Origin: Oxytricha trifallax
Taxonomy: Eukaryota; Ciliophora; Spirotrichea; Sporadotrichida; Oxytrichidae
Length of the DNA stretch: 64,000 bases
Assembly: GCA_000711775.1 (NCBI GenBank)
Contig: ARYC01000157.1
Coordinates: 1-64,000, forward strand
Direction: 5' to 3'
Position numbers and translations under genes: made by a program. Each line of letters begins with the position of its first letter. Positions within the stretch are counted from its first letter, which is position 1. The notes below the pieces were generated by a model. The model was given only the letters and a program-made list of their open reading frames with translations. It was not told the DNA's origin and made no database searches. Positions 13,236 through 25,947 of this stretch are shown here, piece after piece.

Positions 13236-13745
13236 ATCTAGCTTCGTAATTCAACCCCCTCCCTTACTTCATTGATATCATGATCTACCTTCAAGATATT
13301 TGTCATATTTGGATTGCCCAATGAAGTCATCTCGGACATCTCTGTATCCTCCGTAATTAACCCTGTATCTTCTTCTGTAATTGCCATCGTCATCGACTCT
13401 TTTCTAGCTATTTTCAGAATCTTTGTTTTCGATATCACCCTGATATAGAAGATTCATCTCTCCTCTTTATTTATTCATCAGTGGAGGTTGGTATTTACAA
13501 GAGTCATCTAGGCATATCTGAGAAAACAGGATTAGAAACGAAGAAACGGGCGTATATTCGAGTAGGGAGCTGCCAGTAGCACCACGCAATTCTGCATAGA
13601 CCTGATTTTAGACATCGTTGGCAGCTTTTCCACTCCGATGCTGTCGCATTAAACCTTTGCATGCCACTTCTTGAGCGTCTCAATCTCTGCACTGTCATTA
13701 TACCGAGGACTTTTCTTTGATCTCTAGGACATCTTCCTCTTAGTT
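13236..13745 (-). CDS. Coding-like island, Arg/Tyr-rich product, probable intron
   Basis: Clear GC rise. On the minus strand one frame begins MSQRSKKSPRYNDSAEIET near 13728 and continues LKKWHAKVQ...GVEKLPTMSKIRSMQN. After a stretch rich in pyrimidines with TTTCTAATCC...TTTTCTCAG (branch-point and 3' splice-like, about 13515-13535) another frame reads DDSCKYQPPLMNKQRGEMN, then a R/Y/G-rich segment RRRYRVNYGGYRDVRDDF ending in TGA near 13268. An intron would join them; its 5' site is not clear. RNA-binding is a guess from the R/G/Y tail only. Likely a macronuclear-destined gene. Confidence 0.5.
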
Positions 13746-13814
13746 AAAGCAAAGGTGCCTAAGCGGATTTTCATATATTCTAGAAGAATTAATATAGTTT
13801 TTATGAATTACTCT

Positions 13815-14310
13815 TTTAGAAATCATGGTTTACTTATTCAGTCAACATTTTACCTTAGGATCCGCACATCCTTCACCAGGCTCTACTAAGGGTGATATCT
13901 CAGTTTTATCTATAACTTATAGTCTTAGAGTTGCCTCCATTAGGTTACCATCAATTGCTTTTGGCACTTTGTCATTTGGTACTACATAAAGCCCAACCTC
14001 GCACATTGCGAGCATCATTAAGTTTAGATCTTCCCATTATTAGTCAAAATATAGCGTCCATCGTTTCGTCATTGTTCATCACTCTCTTTAAGGTGGAATC
14101 ATTAGGAAAGTCTAGCTTGAGGACTAAGGATAGCAAATCTACAATTAATTTAGTAAATCATCTGCTTGTAATGTGTCGGTGGCATTGTCTCCGAAGATTT
14201 CCATAATTTAGTAGTGCATATTTCTCCATGATCAAGTTTTAACTGTCATATTTTCTAGTAGCCATCTCAGCCTGGCCTCAAAGATTATGAAATCAAGAAT
14301 GTGGGAAGAC
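13815..14310 (-). pseudogene. Coding-like island with shifted frames, unknown product
   Basis: Minus strand. Three segments in successive frames read as protein: MEIFGDNATDTLQADDLL, then LKLDFPNDSTLKRVMNNDE, then MLAMCEVGLYVVPNDKVPKA followed by a Glu/Pro-rich end at a TGA near 13844. The last shift is a single extra T (atattttgac). Either indels, very short introns or excised segments lie between. Product not recognised. It adjoins the 13.2-13.7 kb island on the same strand and could belong to the same or a neighbouring gene. Confidence 0.45.
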
Positions 14311-15374
14311 GTTGTGGGGGAATCGCTTACAGGTTGAGCTCCACTGATATCGTCAAGAGAAAATTGATGAAAATAATAATGGCCATTTAATGGGTAAGCA
14401 TGGTGAATAGTATGTGAAGCAAGATCCGTTAATGTGGGGTCGATGGATTATTTAAGTACAACTAGAATTTTAACTTTTGCCTTAAAAGTCTATCAATCTA
14501 TATATTATTCTTGATTAGCCTAAATAATAATTAAATTTATATTTGAAATAAATAATAGTAAATTATAACTGAGAATCTGAATGCCGATTATCTTAATATT
14601 GAGAAAACTTGGATTCGTATTTATTTTTTATTTCTCCGCATTTTCAACTAAATAAATGTAATTAATTAAAAAATAAATATAGGAATTTTTTAAGAACATA
14701 ATCTGTTGTTTATATTAATCTATAAATTATATAAAATTAGTGATATTATTTATTATTATCATAAAACATGAATGTAATGTTTTCTGCTGTTCTTTTTTTT
14801 GAATTAAACTTAGTTTCTGTTCCCTATACTTTTCTCATATTTAGCTTGCTATTTCCCCTGATGATTCTCATGTTCATAACTGTTTTACTATTTAAGTCCA
14901 AAATGTTTCTTGCCAAATAGTTGAATTTATATTGTGACTTAATTATTAAGTAGAAAATAATTATCTTTGAAAAATAATGATAGAGTTTGCCTAAATTTTA
15001 CTGCTCATTTGAAGAAATTTGCTGTAAAAAACCATTTTAATAACTGTTTTATTTAGCAAAGAAGGAATATCCCGCTTTTTAAGAAGTCGGGCTTTTCTTT
15101 AATCTTAGTCTAAAAAATTTCTTATGAGTTTCTAAGCAAAGTATATTAATTGCTACTATAGTTTTTGTTTTTATTATTTATATAAATTATCAATAATTAA
15201 TTTGTTAATTATGTAATGTAAGTTGATTTAACTTTCAGTTCTTTCATTATTAATATTATGGTTATAAGTTGCTGTTTTTCTCTTATAATTGTTATCTCCT
15301 TCGTATTTAATAGGTTGGTCTCTTACAAAAATATTCTATTTTTATTTTTAGGTCTTTCTTGACAATTGAATAAG
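14311..15374. other. Mixed then AT-rich sequence
   Basis: 14311-14460 is still GC-richer but has no frame I would defend; from 14460 onward it is AT-rich. A short CCCG/CGGG hairpin lies at about 15070-15095. No gene supported. Confidence 0.4.
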
Positions 15375-16010
15375 ATGTCCTTATGCTTGTATCAGCTAAT
15401 TGATTCTATTGGCAGTAAGCTAAGTCAAAAAATTCCAAGGAAGATGTCTGAGTTATTTTCTTTATACTCATCACAAAAAATATTGCTAAATACCATTGAA
15501 TAAGAAGTTCTCTTGATGTTGAAGAACAGCCAGCCGCGAAGCCAAAAAACGGCAATAATGTTTTTGGATTATCTTCTAAGACTTTCTAGTAAAAAAATCA
15601 TAATATCCTTGACTTTATTAAATCATATATCATTAATCAAATATGTAAAACTACATTGGCATAATGACTCCATTTAAAAATCGATAAAGAAAATAAAATA
15701 GGGAAAATTATTTGTAATTTCCTCTAGCAATACAAACTTTAATTCATTTTCAATGATTTATAAACCTGTAAACACAAATACTTCATAAACAACCATAAAA
15801 GATCTCTCTGTACTGTATATGAAGTAAGTATGGCAATATTTCTAAAGAAAGAATATCTCTGTCCACTACCAACAATAAAGTAAAGTAATACTATAATCTT
15901 AATGTTTCAAAATTCATTTATGTCCTTGTTCTTAAGCTCTTAACATTTCAATAAAAGCATTAAGAAAGAATTATCATAGGTTACTTGGTAAAATTCCTAT
16001 TAAGGTATGA
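15375..16010 (+). CDS. Coding-like island, 211-codon frame
   Basis: ATG 15375 to TGA 16008-16010 is open in the UAR=Gln code (MSLCLYQLIDSIGSKLSQ...). Within it, a second frame over about 15500-15660 reads even more like protein (SLDVEEQPAAKPKNGNNVFG, then TFQQKNHNILDFIKSYI) and ends at TGA. Only 15370-15600 has raised GC. The true product is therefore uncertain; a short coding segment with introns is as likely as one long frame. No family recognised. Confidence 0.35.
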
Positions 16011-18585
16011 TAATATAAGGAAGTTAGTAAGAAAATTAAAAGGATTATTTTACCTTTTAAATAACAAACAGTATCTTAACCCTCAAATTTCTTAATGCAT
16101 TAAAAAACTTAGATTATTATTGCTGAATGTATAAATAAGTACATTATTAAAGGAGATGCAAAATAATATATTGGAAATGCCGCCCATTTTGGTTGGAATC
16201 CCAATATAAAATTCACGATTAATATTTTACTTTCCAATTTATACTATAAAATTAGGCATTTCATACTTCTTCTATTTATTTTAAAATTCTAAAGAATCCA
16301 ATTCAATGATAATTTAAATAAAAATAACAATTTCATTCATGATGAAATAGCTTTTCAAAATATAAACTTATTTTAATTATTACTATATTTAATGCATTTT
16401 ATAAATAAATCACTATATTTTATCTATTTCAATGCTATAAAATGGATTTATCTGTTCTAGAAAATTCCATTATGACGTGTTATATTTATAATAAAAAATG
16501 TATGTAATCATCTTTTTTGATAATACTCATGATTATTTATATAAGTATAATTCAATGGAAGAGTACGAATAAAGATTACTTTATTTTTGAGGGACTCATT
16601 TAGAGGTTAACTTTAATATAAATAGCAAGACATAAAGTAAAAATTTAATAAAGGCTTGAGACTTCCTCAAATGATAAAACCCTCACAGAAATGGATTTAA
16701 TATCTTCTCACAGTTTAATGAGTATAATCCAAATACTTAACTTAAGTATATATTAATTACAAACGAACTTAGTCCTAAGTTATACAAAATTAATATTTAT
16801 TTAATAAATCATAAAGTAGTTCGCCAAGTAATTATAATAAATTAGTACTCTGGAAAAGGAGGTACATGACGACACTTCAAAATTTTTTATATTCATTAAT
16901 TTAAATAATATCCACTTGAGTAGGAGAGCTTCTCAAAAAGTTTCCTGGAAATTAATAAAAATATTATGGAAATAACTAACCAAAAACCTTTAAATTAACA
17001 ATTCCTATAAAATTAAAATAAAGGTCTTCTTTTAGTAAAATTATCAATATCAGGAAGATTGATATTAATCGAGATTTTGTAAATTGAGTAATTTAAAAAA
17101 GTCATGATAGTGATGATATTGATAATTTGATACTATAAGAGCAATTTATAGTAGTAATAAATAATTTTATGTAAATAAAACTTGTTGCTTTAAAAGAGAT
17201 CATAATCATTAAGAATAAGCTATTTTCAGTGATTGTGATTTTATTAATTATTAGAATGAAAATAAATTATATAAAACATAAACTATTTACATGAAAATTA
17301 AGAATATTTTGCAAATAATACTTCATATCATATTTTGATTTATAAAATCAATATAAATAAAAGAATAAATAATTGATTTTTAAATTATAGTGCGTATTTA
17401 TGTAAACTGATAAAGCAACTAATACTCTTTATTTGATAAATATATATTTCAATAGTCATTTCTTAGACATAATTGTATATTCAAAATGCTGTAACATTTT
17501 AAGAATAATTTATTAATATACTAATTATTGAATGATGAAAGTGATATTAATCATGAACTAGATGTAAATAATAACAATTAAACATTTAGAAAGAAAAGTA
17601 GACATTGAAATCATGGATCTTAATTTTTAAAATTATCTTCGTTGTTAAATATTTAAGATTGATATTGAACTAGTCGCTTGATTACAAGAACCTGAATTAA
17701 TTATTCTAAGTCTATGTAAGATTTAAAAACTTTTAGGTTTAATTGAAAGTGTCGTCTACTATCTATATATAAAAAAGGCCTCTTAGGTCAACATTTATAA
17801 AACTAAATATATAATAATATCATGATAAAGTCAAAACCATGAGGATCCGTCATAATGAGAACTTTAATACAAGAAAAGGAATGGAAATAACTAAAATAGT
17901 ACCCAAGAAACACAATGAAAATTCATTTTCTCATATTAAATTGTAAGGCAATTTTGAATCACTTAAGAAATAACTAAGAATCAAAACCTATATAATCACC
18001 TCCTGGCAAAATAAATAAATTCCACATAAATAGAATTTAAATAGCAAAATAAGAAAATATAATTATTTGAATTTCTATTCATAGTCTTTTTTAAATTTAT
18101 ATAAAAATGAAGTTTAAAAGGTACATAGAGATTATTTATACTTTTAAAATGATAATTTGTATAATATTAATAATAAAATCCATGATAAAGTACGACCTAA
18201 TTATAACAACTTTTAATAGACTTAATGGCAGATTAAAATATTTCTCAAAAAATCAATGTCATTTTTAATGAAATTATAAAAACATTATGTCGAAGTTTTC
18301 AACATTTATTACTGTCTGTCGTGCTTGCATAGTTTCTAAATTTAATATAAAAATTAGATAAATAAATTGAAATAGTAGACTTCTTCACCTGATGAACTTA
18401 CTTGCCTTAGTGCAAGGTTCTTAGATTTATAAAAGTTCATTACATCATATTTAATATATAAATCTTCATATCTTGAATTTTTATAATTGATAACCATTTT
18501 TTAGAAAGCAATATAACATGTTTCTCCCAAATTTTGAAATAAAAACTTTGATATAAATACTACAGAAATCGAGACATCTATCTGC
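16011..18585. other. AT-rich sequence without supported genes
   Basis: About 2.6 kb, A/T-dominated. Slightly GC-richer patches (for example 18300-18430) do not yield a convincing frame. Presumed eliminated DNA. Confidence 0.45.
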
Positions 18586-18589
18586 TAAA

Positions 18590-18880
18590 AAAATAGCAAT
18601 AGCTATAAGAGTGTATGATAATATGGTGAGTTAACTTACCAACTTGGGAAATAATGCCAAAGTGGATAAGATTCAAAAAGATGTAGTAGAAATAATATTT
18701 GGCTGTGGATGCTGATATAGGACAAGCAATTGAAATATTTTCAAGTTTATACAAGCAGACATAAAGGAGAATGTGTTTTCAGGAAAGAGTTAGGATCAGT
18801 TTCAAACTCAAGGCATATTTAATGGATTGGTACAGGTAGAGTCTAGCTATTATCATTGATAGATAGACACTAGTCTGTAA
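18590..18880 (+). pseudogene. Coding-like segment related to 5532-5960 (copy 2)
   Basis: Reads VYDNMVSQLTNLGNNAKVDK, then VVEIIFGCG in one frame; after a single extra base in ggatgct the match continues in another frame as ADIGQAIEIFSSLYKQTQRR. This parallels copy 1 residue by residue at YDN, the CG motif, the IF stretch and YKQ. Copy 2 has the frameshift, copy 1 the TGA. Product unknown. Confidence 0.45.
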
Positions 18881-18942
18881 TGTAATTGATAAATTTGATA
18901 TTCGATTTTAATATTATTCAATTTTCTTTATATAATTCAGTT

Positions 18943-19074
18943 TTTGACTAAGAGCTTAGTCAATCATTCACTGTAAAGTTTCTCCTTAGCATCAAAGTTT
19001 TCGAAGTTGCTCTAGCTAAACTTACCCAGAATAAGATCAGCTGGTTAGGGCATATCACAATTCAGATTTCTTGA
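18943..19074 (+). CDS. Coding-like C-terminal segment
   Basis: Begins after an ATTCAG (3' splice-like) at 18936-18941 and reads FDQELSQSFTVKFLLSIKVF then EVALAKLTQNKISWLGHITI to TGA at 19072-19074. Codon choice and GC are coding-like. It may be the last exon of a gene whose earlier exon lies in the 18.6-18.9 kb segment, but the join is not proven. Confidence 0.4.
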
Positions 19075-19261
19075 AATTATTTTTATAATAATTGGTGGTG
19101 AATCGCTTAAGGCAAGGGAAATTAAAAAAAGAGATCAAAATTTAATTAGAGATCTCTATTATATAATAATTAGTTTTATTTATTGCTAATATATACATAT
19201 TAAATAGGGGCCATAAATTATTAAAAAATGGCATTAGGTTTTTTAGAAATATTAACCTACC

Positions 19262-19456
19262 CTTTCTTTCTTTAGTTGGTGGAGTCCACCTGATTACTAA
19301 GTTTCCAGTGATAGAATCAATAGTTGTAGTTGCTCTAGAAGCAGAATGAGGTTTCCGACTGAATGACTTAAAGTCATATGTAGTTGCCCTTGTCCTTGAT
19401 AGTCCTGAGGATCAGAGTTCGTACCACTCTTGTTTGTGCTGCTTGTCGTTCACTGT
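19262..19456 (-). CDS. Coding-like island, Ser/Thr-rich segment
   Basis: Sharp GC rise. The minus strand reads SRTRATTYDFKSFSRKPHSA, then ATTTIDSITGNLVIRWTPPT and KERKGR, with no stop through about 60 codons; a TGA lies upstream at about 19412, so the start or a splice site is missing. Looks like a disordered segment of a eukaryotic protein; no family assigned. Confidence 0.45.
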
Positions 19457-22400
19457 ATATATTAGCAATAAATAAAACTTTTTTATAATAATTGAAGGTA
19501 TAAATATATAAGAGTCTTAAAAATGAAATGCTATTACATATACAAAAAATAAGATTAAATTCCTATTATTTATGTATATATGATACTATGCTGTGAGTTA
19601 TAAAATTTGTATTATAATTGTGTTTACTACCAGCCAGTTAAAATGAATAAGGATAAATATCTATTATTAATATCTCGGTATTATCAGTGAATATTCATCT
19701 TACTACTAACTTATTATTGCACAAGATAAACTGCATTAATCTCAAATTAATATAAAAATTGTTAATATAGAGTAATGGAATACAAGCAAATATAAAAGAA
19801 TATTCATTAAATTATATACTGCGTTAATTTAATCTTAAATATTTAGTTCTGACAAGGATAAACCCAAAGATAATAAAATAAAATTAGCTGATTTTGTATT
19901 TGTGACTTTTCAGAAATAAAAATATACAATTTAGAGAATATTGATTAAAAGCATTTATTGTAATATTATTACAAATTCTATATTATTGGTAGTTCAGTGA
20001 GCTAAATACCTGTAAATGGAAATAAAAGAATGATAAAAAGCTAAGAAAGACAAAGAAATGAAAGCTTTTTTCCCTTTATAATAGGCCAAAGAGGCTAAAT
20101 AGATTAGAGGCTTAAAATCTTGATTTGAAATATTTTTGCTGAGAATGTAATTATTAACAGGGAGAACAGGTCTTATTGTATTTTGTTAATTATTAACTTT
20201 CTCAAAATTGTTCAAGAATAATTAAAGTAACTCAGTGTTGAAAAATCCACGTCCTTACATAATGTTTAAGATATTTGAAATTATCAAAGTACTTTAAAAT
20301 TAATTTTGTGATCGATAAACACGCGTAGTTAAGAAAGAATTAGTTAAGGGGTACTTTATCATGTTATAATAGCAAACTAAGCTTGGGCTTGAAGTTAAAT
20401 CGCTTCTTCATAGATTTTTATTGTTCAGTAGGCTCTGTAATTACAATTTATTTTCGTGGTAATGCTTCACATACATAGATTTATTGTTATTTAAATACTA
20501 TCTCATGTAATACTTTAAATCCTTAGTCTACTAAAAGCCTTTAAAATCTTCTTGCTCCTGCTGTTATAAATTAAAGTTGTTTTAGTGCATAAATCCCTAA
20601 TAAGATTGATTTTAGTCTATTTTGTTTATTTTAAAATTATATTTTATATCCTTAAGATTACCAGCATCTTCAAATTTACTTTGGCATGTAAATTAATAAA
20701 ATTCTAGGCAAGTTATCTTGTTTGGGTAATAGTTCTAACACCTGCAAATCATTAATAGATTCTTAAAAAAACTAATATCACAGATATGAACTTACCAGCT
20801 TCCGGATGGGAAGTCTTATAAGCCATTTAGAAAATAGGCACAGAATTGATCTAGCATAATATTTATTTTAATGGTTATTTTGAATTAACTTTAATACTAA
20901 AAAATAGGATATTTAAAATTTGGATTGTATTTTTGCAAATTTCTTAGAAAATTTTCACTTTGTCACTTCTATTTTTCTATTTAAAGCTAGTTAATAGAAA
21001 TTTCATATTATGCATATATATATTTCACTATATTATCATAAATATTTGCTTAAAGTCTAAACATGATGGGTGGTTGAATAGTTTTAATAACTTTTACAAA
21101 TTTTAGATCATGAGAAATAGCTATTTTAAATAATGTAGAAATCATAAAATCAGTTGAAATTCGAAATCCCTCTACTATATATAACTGAATAAGCGAAGAA
21201 AAATATATATACAGGAATCACTAAATATTAATGGTACTCAAAACGAATATTCTAGGTAAAAGTTTGAAAATAAAAATAGTGCTATCGCTGAAACAAAATT
21301 ATTGGATTATAGCAGCAAGCGTAGATGTGAGGGAAATGTTGGAAAAAAGGGAAGTAAAAATGTTAAGATTTAGATTTTACAATGATTTTAGAAAACAATC
21401 AAATTTTTAATCAATTGGCAAGGATTAGTGCTTAGATAATTAAAAATTCGCTGATTTTCATGGAGTTGCTTTCTAAGTAACATAAAGAGGCACTTTATAT
21501 TTAGTTTAGAAGCAAAAATACTATATTTCTTATTAACTCATTTAAATTAGTTATATTAATTTACTAATTTATACTATTCTTATGTATAAATAGTGGTTAT
21601 ACATGTATTTTTATTTTATTTTAATTTAATCTATATTATTTCTATTTCGCTTTCATTCTTTTTTGACTATTCTATTGCTGCTGTATTGATAATTTAATTA
21701 TACATTTCTCTTAAAATTCCTTTTATCATGATCAAAGCAATCTCGAGCAATTAATAGCGATCAATTAATTCTTTACCTTCATAAATTCACGCTTTGACAG
21801 AGATTTAGTCAGAGTCACTTAATGAAAAAATCAATTATTAATGATTCTTTTGGAATTATCATTGAAAACAGTAGAGTTAAAATAGCGTAAATTCATAATT
21901 ATCAAGAAGATTAGGTAGATTAAATATAAGGGCTTTTCTAATATATTTATATTTGAAAGCATAAATTTTTAAGTTATAATCCTGTTCAGAGATTGCAAAT
22001 ACTATCAGAACAGATTGTCAAGAAAAAATGATCATGAAGATTAAAACATATAAATGTCTAAATTAATGTAATAATATTCTAAACTGATGTGAATTTGCAT
22101 AAATATTTAGACTTAATGATTTAATTAGCAATTTTTTGAAACAATCTTATATAATAATATTAAATTTATTTCACCATTCTCTTATGATTCCACTTTTTCA
22201 TGGTCTATGTTCTTTCTATTTTTATTTAGAAAATACTTACTGTACAATTTTCTTAATCCTTTGGAAAGTATTATTAAAGAGTAGTTTTGATAGTTATCAT
22301 TCTTATCAATCTGCAGTACTCAGAGGACGACTAATCTTTTGTTATCGCGTAGTCATCTTATGAGCAAGTTCAGTAGACTTAATATTATTAGTAAATATTT

Positions 22401-22894
22401 AATGAAATATAGACAGTTTATGGAAAGTTTGAAGTATGATTAGCAAATAAAATACTTATTAAATTTAAGTTTTATTTTGAATCGAATATTTAGAACACAG
22501 GTTTATATTTTTTGAGTTAAATAACATTCTTTGTTTTTCAAATTACATAATTACAATTATATATTAAATAGCTTTTAATTATAAAGATTTTACGAATGCA
22601 TTATAAATTTTTTAAAATAAATTACTATTAAATTAATTATTTACCTTTTGTTATATATATTTTCGAAAATGACTACAAACTCTAAAACCTGTAGATAGCA
22701 GATTAGAATCGAGACTTTAGATATTATTGCTATTATGGATTTATCTGTATCACCCTTGCGTGAAAAACATCTTTTACTGTTATTATGAGTTTGCTCAAAA
22801 TCAAAATATCTCACTTCTCAGGTTAATTAAGGGATATTAGCAAAGCGAAATTTAATTAAAATTGGCATGAACTACTTTAAAATCAATTAAGAGT
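19457..22894. other. AT-rich sequence without supported genes
   Basis: About 3.4 kb of A/T-dominated DNA. The frame at 22136-22363 has hydrophobic, AT-driven composition and no supporting context. Nothing else recognised. Confidence 0.45.
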
Positions 22895-23834
22895 TGAATT
22901 CAATTTATTATTTATATTAATAACTTCCATGATTATAATAATTTAATTATTTTCCTCAATCGAATTTAATCCAACAATAATTAAATAAAATTGAGAGAAA
23001 ATATTAAATGAGATGATAAGTTTGCGCATGCTAATAAGAACAAATGAGATTTGTCTTGTCTCATCTCGCCATTGTGCCTAAACATAGCATCAAGAAACTC
23101 ACTATATCGAATTCTTAGTGACTTTTCTTCACTCATATGCTTTGAATCAGGTCTACGATAAGGCACTGTCAAATTATTAGACAAAGAAGAGAATTAAATA
23201 ATAGGCATCCAAGTTATCATCATCATTTCTCCAGTATATTAATAGAGAGATTTAGCACATTTGATAGAGTTTATTTTAAAGAAGTCGGCTACGACATTAA
23301 ATTAATTAAGAATTATAATTAAACGATCAAATAAAATATAATAAAATAAATAAACTAAAAAAATTAAAACTTTTGGCATATTTGCCTCATTTGGAATAAG
23401 TCAATTAGAGAAAAGTAAAATATTTGTTATTAAATGCTTTTTATAAATATGTAAAATATATTGTTAAATTATCTTTATTTTTAATTTAGATATATAATGG
23501 CAGGTAATCTGCCTTGCTATTACTCTCCACTAACAATTCCTTGATTGTTGATCTCTCTTCCTTAAAGTCGCTTCATGAAGAATTTTTCAATTTCTATCTT
23601 AAATATGTTTGCCTCTAAATGCTAATATTTACCAAATGATATCTTATGTAAATGCTTCTTAGTCGATCTTCTTAACATCTCTAATGCAGTTTGATTCGTT
23701 GTATCATCATGCAAACTCTTAAGTTGAATTCTCAATAAATCTCTTGCCAATTGTATCACATTATCTAAGTCTCTCTATAATATACTTAAAAAATGATGAT
23801 ATCGTTTTCCAAATGTGTCAAATTTATTTTTCAT
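22895..23834 (-). CDS. Coding-like region in two blocks, unknown product
   Basis: Block 1, 23834 down to about 23480, reads MKNKFDTFGKRYHHFLSILQ, RDLDNVIQLARDLL, LHDDTTNQTALEMLRRSTKK, EIEKFFMKRLQGREINNQ without a stop: amphipathic, probably helical. After ~250 AT-rich bases, block 2 (about 23226-22981) reads NLTVPYRRPDSKHMSEEKSL, RIRYSEFLDAMFRHNGEMRQ, DKSHLFLLACANL. Blocks are in different frames with AT-rich DNA between, as expected for exons or macronuclear-destined segments separated by an intron or eliminated sequence. No family recognised. Confidence 0.5.
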
Positions 23835-25499
23835 AGATCTCACTAAAATCAACCGGTCTTATTAATAGTAAAGTCACCTACAACATAATAGTTAATTTAA
23901 AGAATAAATTTTGATCTTTAAGCATATCTGATTAGTGAAATTTTGCTGATTATTTTTTTCAAATTTTTGATTTAATTCTCATATTTCCTAAAATCAATAT
24001 TAATTTAGTAATTATGAGTAACTTTAAATTAAAATTTATACAAAATAATCAGCTGTAATGAGTAAATAATTAAATTGCCAATAAATAAATATTAAATTAT
24101 AAAAAAAGTAAAACTTTAAATTTTATTTTTTCCCACCGTTTATCTGTAATAGTACTTCTTTACGCTCTAATAACAAGAAAAATACTTAATTTTCCTAAAA
24201 TAAATATGAATTGATTTACAATTCTTCATACATTGCTCATTCATTATGAGAAATTAATTTTATTTCCGATAGTTTATTTAATTTTAAAATAAATCATTTA
24301 TAAAAACTATTTTAGCTTTGTTTAAATTAGATTTTTCTCGAATTCGGTTCTAAATGATTTTGGTTATATTCAATGATGCCTGTAAGAAGCCTTAAATGAA
24401 CCTATTTAATTTATAACCGAGGAATAGCTATAATAAGTTAATACTTTAATTGCCTTTGATTTATCATAAAATAGTAAATTTTTAAAAATACTCTGATAGA
24501 TTATGGTAAGAGAAATATAATTGCTTGCGAATGCACAAGAATAAGGTCATATTTTAAGATTGCCAGTCAGGTTTGCCAATCAAATCTTTTTGTAAATATA
24601 CTTTTAATGTCAATTTTAAAGTTGGTTTACATTATAATTAAAATCATGCATACAATATAGTTATAATAACTTGAATAAAGCTTCACTTATTTAAATGTAA
24701 AGTGAAGAACTTATACTTACTAGTCTTCTAACCGATACTTTGATTTTAGGCATCTTTATCTAAAGTTAAGGAAGTTATAATGATGGAGTAAAATAGATTA
24801 GTAACATCAGACAAAATGCAATAAATTATAGATCTCATCATTAGATAACAAATTAAACAATTTAATAAATTGTGAGCATCATCGATATTAAATCAATTAA
24901 TAATTATTATAAATGAATTAGTTTGGAGTTTAATAATTAGATTTATATAACTAATATCTTTTTATTTCATTTAATTACTAAATGTTTTATAATTTTAAAT
25001 ATAAATTAAAAATATTATACCTTTAAAATTTTTTAATAATCGAATATTAAATCCACGTTATAAAAATCAAATTTAATATTCTTATAAAAAGAAAAAGGTG
25101 GTTTTCCCTGATATACCTTATATTCTTGAAGTAGTCGAATAACCATATTAAATGTAAACAGGAAAAAGTATGTTAAAGATAAAGAATAAATAAACATATA
25201 AGGCTTATCAGAAAACTAGATTTATAATTAATCAAGCCGAATGGCCTCATTTTGATAATTTTATTTTCCTAAATACTATAAAATGATTAATTAAAAGAAT
25301 AAAGCTTAAAACTAAAAGGAAGTGCTCACAACATATGCGATTGATTTAAAACTAAAGGGTTAAGCGATAAAATAGTTGCTTTAGACTTAATTATTTAAAA
25401 AAAATTATCACTTAATGCTGAAGAAATCTATAATTTTTTATGCCTTGTAAAATATATAGAATATTTTAAATGAAATAAAATGCAATAAATTCTAATTAT
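23835..25499. other. AT-rich sequence without supported genes
   Basis: A/T-dominated; no gene, RNA or element end recognised. Confidence 0.45.
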
Positions 25500-25514
25500 A
25501 AATCAAATTTTGTT

Positions 25515-25860
25515 ATTTTGAATAGATAAACATAATGCTCCACATATAATAAGACCCACCTATCTTGCTATAACCAAGGAACAACTATCAAAGTTATTAA
25601 ATTTAGAATTGTCGAGGAAAAATCAAACGAAGCCCCTCCACATCTACCAACGCGATTATAACTATCACTTACTTACCTGATAGAAATAACACAGAGAACA
25701 GACTCAGGTTTAATAGCAGCAGCTAAAATAGACGATTTAGGATTTATGTAAAGTAAGATTACTCGAGTGAAGGTGAAGATATCTTACTGGATTTGAACAA
25801 TTTTCAGGTCTGTCAGGTCTCTATTAAGAGGTAGATGAAGTCTTAGATTGTGATGACTGA
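25515..25860 (+). CDS. 3' part of a gene with a 55-nt intron, unknown product
   Basis: The frame RTDSGLIAAAKIDDLGFMQ runs to 25752; a GTAAGA...TTTTCAG intron spans 25753-25807; the frame then continues SLSGLYQEVDEVLDCDD to TGA 25858-25860. The join keeps frame and gives an acidic C-terminus, which strongly favours a real spliced gene. Upstream (about 25515-25670), another frame reads APHIIRPTYLAITKEQLSKL, LNLELSRKNQTKPLHIYQRD, so a further intron or excised segment probably separates the two. Function not recognised. Confidence 0.6.
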
Positions 25861-25947
25861 CAGTGATACCATAGTTGTCAAAGGTCTGTATATACCTAGA
25901 CTTACCAACCATTAACAAAAAAAAGTCGACAAAAAAAATAATACTTA

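Noticed and set aside
15070-15100. Hairpin CCCG...CGGG followed by T-rich run, resembling a terminator
   Set aside because: Bacterial-type terminators are not expected in a ciliate and the stem is only 4-5 bp.
22136-22363. 75-codon hydrophobic frame
   Set aside because: Composition follows local AT content; no GC rise, homology or splice support.
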